A stretch of 64,000 nt of DNA. It comes from Anaeromyces robustus. Its lineage: Eukaryota; Neocallimastigomycota; Neocallimastigomycetes; Neocallimastigales; Neocallimastigaceae. The stretch is taken from NCBI GenBank assembly GCA_002104895.1, contig MCFG01000086.1, positions 115,001 through 179,000 on the forward strand. The letters are read 5' to 3'. The notes beneath the pieces were generated by a model. That model had not been told where the DNA came from. It searched no databases and saw nothing but the letters and a program-made list of their open reading frames with translations. A program made the position numbers and the translations under genes. Below are positions 55,154-64,000 of this stretch, piece after piece. The stretch's first letter is position 1. The number at the start of each line of letters is the position of its first letter.

Positions 55154-56115
55154 TTAATCTTTAAAAGTTGTTTTCCAACAATTTCCACAAATAACACCAT
55201 TCTTGGCATATTCTGCTGGTGTAATAACGGTTTGACATTGAACACATTTCTATATAATTAATATCATTATTATTATTGTAATTAAAAATATATTAATTAG
55301 TAATAATTATTATAATTATTAAAAATTAAATATTAAAAATATTAAGTGTTAAATTGTAATAGAAATACGTATATATCTTAAATAATATATATTATTATAT
55401 ATTATAAAATATAGAAAAAAAAGATAGAATAAAAAATTACCTTAACAAAGGTATCATGATGTAATCTTCTAGATGTTCTTAACATACCATATAATGCATA
55501 ATCAATTTTTAAAGCAGACGGTGAAGAAATCGGTGATGGACTTGCTGTATTTGATTTAGAAGGTCTTCCACGTTTTCTTTTCTTTATTACTGGTGAAGTT
55601 GGGGTACTTTCAGATATTTTAATTTCATTAGATTTATTAGATTTATCAGCTGAATAAGTTTCATTTAATTTTTCAACTTTATTATTGTTATCTTGTTCCA
55701 TTTTAATAGATTGTTGATTTTCTAATTTATTATCATCTTTGCCATTTTCATTTTTTACTATCATTTCATAATTTTGATGTGAACTATTTACTAATTGATC
55801 ATTGCTTTTTATTGATTCATTTTTATTCTTTATTAGTTTTTCTTTATTATTTATTTCTGTTGAATTTGTTTCTTGTTTATTTAATTGTAATTCTTTATTA
55901 TGTTCATTATTTAATGATGAGTTTTCCTTTTTAATAGAAGATTCTATAATTTCTTGCTTCGCTTTATTTGATTCATTTTGATTTTCTATTATATCATTAG
56001 ATGACCCTAGTTTTTTAATTTTTGATTTTCTATTATGAGTATGAGAATGATTTTTATTGGTTGTATTAATAGTTTTATTATTATTATTAATATTATTAGC
56101 ATTATCATTTTTATT

Positions 56116-56150
<35 letters not shown>

Positions 56151-59100
56151 ATATTGTTTGAATATTATAACAACTAGAATCTGGATCTTTAGATGATGAT
56201 TTATTATTAGTAACAATAGATTGAATTGAAGGTGATTCTTCATGAACACCTTTTTTACTTCTTGTTTTACGTTTACGTATCATTACTTGGTTATTGTTAT
56301 CTCTCAATGATTTATATTTTTCTAAATCTTCTAAATTAAAATCTTCAAATGATAAAATAGTATCTTTTGAATTTCTTTGTCTTCGTCTCAACTATTTCAC
56401 AAAAAATAGTGTTAGATAAAAAACAAAACAAAAAAAAAATTTTTCAACATATATTTATATTAGTTAAATAATAAAATATATAGAGATAAAATTATAACAT
56501 TAATAATAATAATAACTAATTACATATTTATTTTTATTTTTATTATATGTATATTATATTAACTTACTTTTATTCTTTCTTCTAAAGTTAAATCAAGGAA
56601 TAATGGATCAGTTTTAACAATTTCATCTATAGCAAGGTAGGTATGATATAAACTATCCTTTTGATCATCTGTTTTTGAATCTGAAGATGTAGTATCTGAA
56701 TTTTCTGACAAAGACATTCTACGTTTCTTTGATTTTGGACTAGAAAGAATATCATTATTTTGATCATTATTATTTTTACCCTCTACTGAATTATTTGCAA
56801 TAGATATTTTTGAAGTAGAAGATGATGATGACGTCGAAAAAGTTAAATCTAATGGTGATGGTAAAATAGTACTTGTAACTTTTATATTATTACTTGAAAT
56901 ATTATTTAAAATTTTTGATGGTGGTAATACACTAACAGTTTTTAGTTCTTTAAGAGGTGAAGCTTTAAGATCTTCAGAGATAACAGTATCTTTATCATGA
57001 ACATGTACTATATCACTAATACTAACATTTTTACTCTTAATTTCTCCATCACTTTTAAATTTTTTATTTTTCATTTTGATAGCTGGCTTTAAAAGTATAT
57101 CTTCTGTTGTTTTCTTTCTTTTTCTTCTATTTGTAGTTGGTGATTTAATTATATTTTGTTGTGACTCCTTTAAATCTATAATTTCATTAGTAATATCTTC
57201 ATTAAATAAAATTAAATCAATATTATCATCTTGTAAATTAATACCTTTCATTTTTGATTTTGTAGATATTGATGAAGAAAAAGACATTGAAGATATTGAA
57301 GATAATGATGAATTATCAGAAAATAAAGATGATATTGAGACATTTGAAGCTTCTGAAGCTTCTGAATCAGAAGAATCATAATCAAACTCAGATAAAGAAG
57401 ATAGATCAGAATTAGAATCTAAATCATCCATACCAAGTTCATGTAAAACATTAGTTTCATTAGTTTCATTAGTTTCATTAGTTTCTTTAGTTTCTTTATT
57501 AGATACATTTAAATCTTTTGGTGATATTGAATTTAAAGTTGAAACAATTGGTACACATATACTAGATGATGGTGTTTCAGGTGGTGTTTGTAATGAGGAA
57601 TTATTGGATACAGTTGAAATCGATTTTGATGGGATTTTTAAATTTTTAATAGAATCACAACTAGAAGAAGTTTCCAATGATTTTTCAACATCTTTAATAG
57701 TTTCATTATTTTTATCTTTCACTGATTGATTTTTAACTTTTTTGCTTTCATTTTCTTTATTCTTTATATTTTCAATATCATTATTCTTTTCATTTTCATG
57801 ATCATTACAATTTCCTTTTTCATCATTATTTTTAATTGCACTTTCAATTATATTTTCAATTTTATTTTCAATTTTATCTTCAATTTTATCTTCAATTTTA
57901 TTTTCAATTTTATTTTCAATATTATTCTCAATTTTATTTTCAATATTATTCTCAATTATATTTTCAATTTTATTTTCATTTGTATTTACATTTTCATTAT
58001 TTTTCTCATTATTTTCATTATTCTTTTCCATCTTATTTTCCTTTTCAATTTTAATTTCATTTTCATTTTCTTTCTTATTTTCATTTATATCTTCATTTGT
58101 ATATTTATTATCTTTATTTCTGATTTCAATGTTATTTTTAGAATTTTGAATTTCTTCCTTTTTAACTTTATAACCTCGTCTTTGATTAGATTTATTATTT
58201 AATTTTCTACCTTTATTAGTTCTTTCATTATTATTTACAGAATAATTAGAAGTTTCTTCAATAGACTTTCCTGCCACAACTGAATTGATAATATGAGGTT
58301 CTTCTTTAATTTTTAAAGTTGAAGGATTATTAACATTAGCATCCATCATAATTACATCCTTATTTTGATCATTTACATTATCTTTTTCTTTAAGATTTAT
58401 AGTAAGTATTTCCTTATGATTTCGTTTATTAGATGATTTCTCCTTTCTTGTTCTCGAACTTCTTAATTTATCAGATGCTTTATTTATTTCTATATTATTA
58501 TTAATATAATTATTATTGATTTTTTTATCTTCATTTATTGAAGTTTCAGAAAAGGTTTCTTTTTTATCTTTTCCTATTGTTAATTTTTTATCTAATGTAA
58601 TTTTTAATTTATTCTTATTTATTTTTATCGGAAGAATACTTTTGGAAGATACTTCGTTATTATCTAATGAAGAATCTATTTTTAATTCACTAATTTCATT
58701 TTTTAAATGATTATTTCCTCTAGTTGATCGTTTATGAGTTGTATTGATATTATTAGTAATACTTGTATTATTATTTTTGTCATTATTATTTTCTGTTTCA
58801 TTAGTATTTTTATTATTCAATTTTGAATTGGTTGCAGCATCAATAAGTGATTTTTTTATAATTATAGATATTTTCTTCTCTTCTGTATCAGTTTTCTTAT
58901 TTCCATTTTTTATTTCTTTATTATTTGTAGTAGCAATATTATTTCTTCTTGTACTTCTAGTAGTAGTTGTATTAGAATATGTTGTATTTTCCTCTTTAAT
59001 TTTATTAATATGTGAAGAACTAATTTTTATAGTTGTAGTAAAATTTTGTTTTGAACTATGTTTACCTTTTGAATTTGTTTTATTTTCATCATTTTTATTA

Positions 59101-59833
59101 GATTTTGATGTAGCTTTATGTCCTTCATCATTCTTTATTTTAGTATTAGAATTTTTATTTTTAAGATTACTTTTAATTCTTGCACTACGACGACTACCTT
59201 TAACTGTTGATACAGATGATGATAATTTTTCCTCATATTGTACAACTTCATTGTTTATATTTTCTTCTCTAATGTCATGATCACTATTATGTTCCGTAGT
59301 TAATGTCAATGAATTAGTTGTATCATTATTTATTTCAGATTTGTGATTAATGATTTCATTATTTTTATCATTATTATCTACATTTTCATTTAATATATCA
59401 TTATTAACAATGGATGAATTTTCAATGTTTTGAGGTTCATATGATAATTCTTGTGAAATCTTTTGTGATTTTTTCTTTTCTGATTTTCTTGTATTTTTTC
59501 TTCCTTTACCTTTTCTACCAGTTGACAATTCCTTATTTTCAATAGTTTTTTGTTCTGTTATGAAATTTAATTTAGATGTTGGTATTTTATTATCATTTAA
59601 AATACGATCAATAGTTTCTACGGAAATTTCTTGTTCTTTTAATCTTAAATGCTGATTATTATTAAAATGAACAGTATTTAAAATACTTGATTTACTATGA
59701 CTAGTTTCAGACGATGCTAACTTTGCTTTTTCATAACCATGATTTTGATTAGGGTATATTGGTAATGAATTGTTAGTTATATCATCTATTGTCATAGTCT
59801 TATTATTATAATAATTTAAATTATTATCATTAA

Positions 59834-59878
<45 letters not shown>

Positions 59879-59889
59879 CATTATTATTA

Positions 59890-59920
<31 letters not shown>

Positions 59921-60498
59921 CATTATTATATTGATAATAATCTTGATAGTTCTCAACCATTGATGAATTATCTAAATATTGTGATTGATCTTGATTATTA
60001 ATTTCATTATATGAATTATCATTTACAAAAGTATTATTTCGGCTTGATTTTATATTATTTCTCATATATTTAGAATTAGTATCTTTTGATTCATTAATTA
60101 AAGATCTTAAGGGTAATTTTGGTGATGATGAATATGTATTACTATTATTATTGTTATTGTAATTGTTATTGTTATTGTTATTGTTATTGTTATTGCTATT
60201 GTTATTGCTATTATTTATTAACTCTGTGTTGATATTAGATGAATAATTATCATTTGAATTTTTATGTAAATTATTTGTTTCATATTCTAATGGTAATTCA
60301 TTTGAATTGTTACTAATAGAATATGAGTTTTTCTCAAAATAGAAATTTTTATTAGAATATGAAGATTGAGGATAAAGATAGTTGTTTGAGTTAGTTTTGG
60401 ATGAATAATATGTATTTGAAGAATATAAATCAGATTCTTGGGAATATTTAATTTCATTATTATTATTTTTGTTATTATTATTATTGTTATTGTTATTA

Positions 60499-60533
<35 letters not shown>

Positions 60534-62850
60534 GTAGCTATTGTAGTTGTTATTATTCATCATTAAAGAATTATTATTATTATTGTTATTGTTGTTATTG
60601 TTGTTACTGTTGTTGTTGTTGATATTATTATTATAATTAAATTGTGATTGTAAATGATATGAACTGAGATTAGGTGGTGGTGATTTATAATTAGATGTTT
60701 TAGACTGAATATCAGGTAATCGAAATTCATTTTCCATGTTCATACGATTAGACATATAATTAGTATTTGAATTGGAATATACTTTTGAATTATAATATGT
60801 ATCAGATTCAACTGATTTATCATAATAGTTACTTTCATAATTCGATCGATCATTTATTAGTGAATTATTAGGGGAAGATATTGAGGAATTAGATGGTGAT
60901 TGTAAAGTAGAATTATATGTATTAGGTTGTAATGGTTGTGAATTTGATTTATTAAAACTATTACTTGAAATAGAAGATAGAAATTGTTTTGGAGATTGAA
61001 TTTTTTGATCCGATTGAAATATTGGACTTTGAGTTTGGGATTTAGATTTTTTAGTATAAGGAAAAGGTTGTGTAGAAATTTGAGGTTGGGAATGTGATCT
61101 TGAACGAGCAGTAGTAGGATAAGATTGAGAATAATAAGTCATTGATTGATTTTGCGATGAATTATTATTTTGATAAGATATTACTGAATTTTGGTTATAA
61201 TTATACGTTGAATAATCTTTATCATTATTTGAGTAAGTATTAGAATTTGATTGAGTATAAGATTTATAATCTGATTTTTTATTATCTTGATTTGAATTAT
61301 ATGGAAAATTTTGATTTTTTGAAGAATATGAGAAATTTGATGATTTCATCTCGCCAGAATTTTGAATAAAATTTTCCTTTCTCATATTATATTCATCTTT
61401 TATATTTTTATCCTGATAATGTGAATTACGATTCATGTAATTTATATTATCATCTTTGTAAATTTAAGATATATATATATATATAATTGTTATTTAATAT
61501 GAATAAATAATTCACATTTATTTTGAGCAAAATAATAATAATAAAAATTATAAAAAAAAAATAATAATTATAATAAATATATATAAATATAAAAATCAAA
61601 CATTATTGTTTAATAAATGAAAAATATTAATATAATATTTATTTTGTTTGGATTATTCTTTTTTCTTCATATTTATTTAATATAAATATTATTAATATAT
61701 ATATATTACCATTATTATCACATAAACTTTGAATAGATGTTGGAGATTTCATTTTACCACTAGTTTCTGGTTTAACATAATAATTCTTCTTATCATTATT
61801 TGTTGATGTAGATTGAAAAAAAGAACTTTTATTATCATTTAAAGGTTCTTCTATTAATGGTGTTGCTGAAGAATAATAATAAGATGTAGTAGAAGATTGC
61901 AATGAACAAGATTCATTATTATTTGAATTATTTGATTTTATTGTTTTTGATTCATTTGTTTTCTTCGATGAACATTGTAAAACAAAATCTAGCCAGCATT
62001 GAACACCGGCATCATTTTTAACTTCATTTTCATTATTTGAAAAAGATTCATTCATTAAATTAGGTCCATTTGAATCTTTTAAAAGTATAATATTATTTAT
62101 ATTAATAAGTGAAAATATATAATAAAAATAAAAATAAAAACATATGAAATAAGAATAATTCATTAATATTACAATACTATAATATATTATAAAATTTTTA
62201 TTATGATTATATATATATATATATATAATTTACTTTGCTTTTGAACATAACATGAATTATTATTAGTATTATTTGTATTATGCGAATCCAAAATATTATT
62301 TTGATTTGTATATGCAGCTGTTAATGGCATGGCTATTTTTATTATTTTATATTTATATTATATATTATTATCGTATTTTATTGTTTTATATTATATTTCA
62401 TAAAGTATGAAATATAATAATATTAGTAAATTAATACAAAATAATGTAAATATTATATATAATATATTTTAACCTACAGTTTGAATAAGACAACTCTTTT
62501 TGTATAGAAGGATTCTAATTATTAATAATTTATAATAATTTTATGGTGTAATAAAAATAATTAGTTATAATAAATTATATGAAAATAATAAATTATATAT
62601 ATTTAAAATAGTAAAAAAGTATTAAAATAAATAATAAAATATGAAATATAAAATAAAATATAATAAAAAATATTTATTTATAATTCCAAGTTTCTATTTA
62701 TTTTGCCTCTTCTTCGATATAATAATAATAATAAAAAAAATTTCAATACATCATAAAATATATATAATTTTAATTGAATTATTTATAATATTAACTATAT
62801 ATTTAAACAATTACTTAGATACTTACCAATAATTCATAAACTTTTGCCAT
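55154..62850 (-). CDS. Giant Asn/Ser-rich protein with an AT-hook and C-terminal CX2C-X15-CX2C zinc finger, seven exons
   Basis: Exons: 62850-62827, 62514-62478, 62332-62234, 62075-61710, 61453-56568, 56391-55441 and 55249-55154, with phases consistent, giving 2152 aa. I do not recognise a full-length homologue. Near residue 155 of the early part is AGVQCWLDFVLQC, a hydrophobic segment standing out from the disordered surroundings. Most of exon 5 is Asn/Ser/Glu-rich with poly-Asn and a 4-residue IENK repeat. Exon 6 holds KKRKRGRPSKS, an AT-hook (GRP core) at about residue 2075. The last exon completes CVQCQTVITPAEY...GVICGNCW, a short CX2C-X15-CX2C finger with the TP and C-G-N-C pattern of GATA-like fingers. 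A chromatin or transcription role is inferred. The short 5' exons are the weakest; the donor GTAGGT after exon 2 was chosen because only it keeps the frame open. Confidence 0.72.
57840..57978 (-). repeat. In-frame 12-bp repeat coding IENK/IENN
   Basis: About eleven 12-bp units (minus strand ATTGAAAATAAA-type) encode tetrapeptides Ile-Glu-Asn-Lys, Ile-Glu-Asp-Lys or Ile-Glu-Asn-Asn in exon 5 of the large gene. A separate Glu-Thr-Asn block follows at about 57452-57490. Confidence 0.92.
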
Positions 62851-64000
62851 TTAATTAAAAATGAAGAGTTTTAAAAAGAAAAAGGAATCTAATGTATAAG
62901 AAATATACCTGTTTCTGATTCTATTTTTTAATTTATTTTTATTTTTTTAAGATATTTGATTGTTGAAATTTTTTATAATGTAAATATTTTCTTTAATAAT
63001 CTCTAAACATAAAAAGCATTTATAATTCTATTTTATGTTATGTTTTAATATTAAACGAAATAAAAGTGAAAAATATAGATATATATAAAAATTAAAAAAA
63101 AAAGAGTAAAATTAGAATTTACAATTTATATGAACTAAAAATATTTATGTTGTCTTTTTAAAGAAAGAGTCTATTTTTTAATTTATTAACGAATAAATAG
63201 TTTGTTAATTAACCTTTTAATGATTATTAAATATATACATAATGATTATAATGCTTTTGTATTTCAAAAGTTTTATATTTATTCCTTTATTTTTGTATTA
63301 AATTTGCGATTGGTAGATGAGAAATGGTAAAAGTATTTTCAAGTATCCTCTGCTTTTGCATTAAAATTATGTATTTTATCTAAAAATACAATTTATTATT
63401 GTTATTCTAATAATTTTAAACAAAAAAAAAATAATAGAATTAAAAAAATAAAAAAAAATAAAAAATAGAATAAAGAAATAGTTTAAAAAAGATTCAAATA
63501 TTATAATTCCAAAAAATATATATTTAATAAATAAACTGATAAATAATAATTATGAAATAATTCTTTTATATTATTATAGTAAATATATATATACCTGTTC
63601 TTATTTATCTTTTATTTTTAATTATTAAAGTGGTTTAGGAATTTAATATAATGATTTTATATTATTAAATACTTTTTTTAAAAAAAAAAAAACAAAAAAA
63701 AAATAAAAAGAAATATAACAATATTAACTTCATAAATATTTCTATTGAATTATTAATTATAAAGAAGAAAAAAATTAATTTTGAATTCCCGTTTTATTTT
63801 AAAATATTATGTGAAAAATAGTTTCGTCTTTTTTTTTTCCTTTTCCTTCGTTTTTCTTTTTTCCTTATTTTTATCTTAATCCATAAAAAAGTGAGTTAAG
63901 AATGATATTAATAATGTTTATTTCAATTATTTATAAAGTGAAAAGCTTTTATAAATAAAGAAGAAACATATATATACAATATTTAGAATTATAAAAAAAA
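62851..64000. other. Upstream flank of the large zinc-finger gene
   Basis: AT-rich sequence with no gene recognised up to the end of the window. It should contain the promoter and 5' UTR of the minus-strand gene. A CT-rich tract lies at about 63828-63872. A further gene may begin beyond the right edge. Confidence 0.6.

Noticed and set aside
57726-58202. Plus-strand frame rich in NFIF and IFNF repeats
   Set aside because: Antisense reading of the IENK repeat block in the large minus-strand gene.

Overview
The window is very AT-rich (well under 25% GC outside genes) and is filled with AAT, AAAT and AATAT microsatellites. It holds spliced eukaryotic genes with GT-AG introns and long Asn/Ser-rich disordered proteins. 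The gene set points to a flagellated early-diverging fungus, most likely an anaerobic gut fungus (Neocallimastigomycota). The reasons are a division I chitin synthase, an AreA/NIT2-type GATA factor (fungal), an EMAP-like WD-repeat protein and a MAK/RCK kinase (typical of lineages with cilia), and two genes of bacterial character (a Firmicutes-type serine acetyltransferase and an HXXEE membrane protein). The taxon is an inference; no rRNA or marker gene is present.

Layout: 1-2889 is gene-free repeat-rich DNA. 2890-4379 (+) is a two-exon serine O-acetyltransferase. 6532-11365 (-) is a three-exon GATA nitrogen-regulator-like gene of 1211 aa. 16227-17526 (-) is a four-exon GDT1/TMEM165 cation transporter. 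17527-22783 has no intact gene but holds a dispersed-repeat copy, a diverged tandem repeat and a GC-richer island. 22784-28631 (+) is a 13-exon chitin synthase of 1504 aa. 30155-30580 is a second, inverted copy of the dispersed repeat. 30817-31347 (+) is the HXXEE gene. 32597-36940 (+) is a single-exon GON4-like SANT/Myb protein. 37773-40538 (-) is a disordered protein that may really be the 3' end of the next gene. 41272-44845 (-) is a MAK/RCK-family kinase. 46663-51002 (-) is a 16-exon EMAP-like protein of 833 aa. 52501-54102 (-) is a five-exon Ap4A phosphorylase. 55154-62850 (-) is a seven-exon giant nuclear-looking protein (2152 aa) with an AT-hook and a C-terminal zinc finger.

The exon models were joined by hand from reading-frame phase, GT-AG borders and family motifs. 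All splice coordinates are predictions. The genes are not an operon. The recurring theme is microsatellites inside introns and inside coding sequence: several introns are almost pure repeat, and one 330-bp AAT intron stays open in frame so that it mimics a poly-Asn tract.
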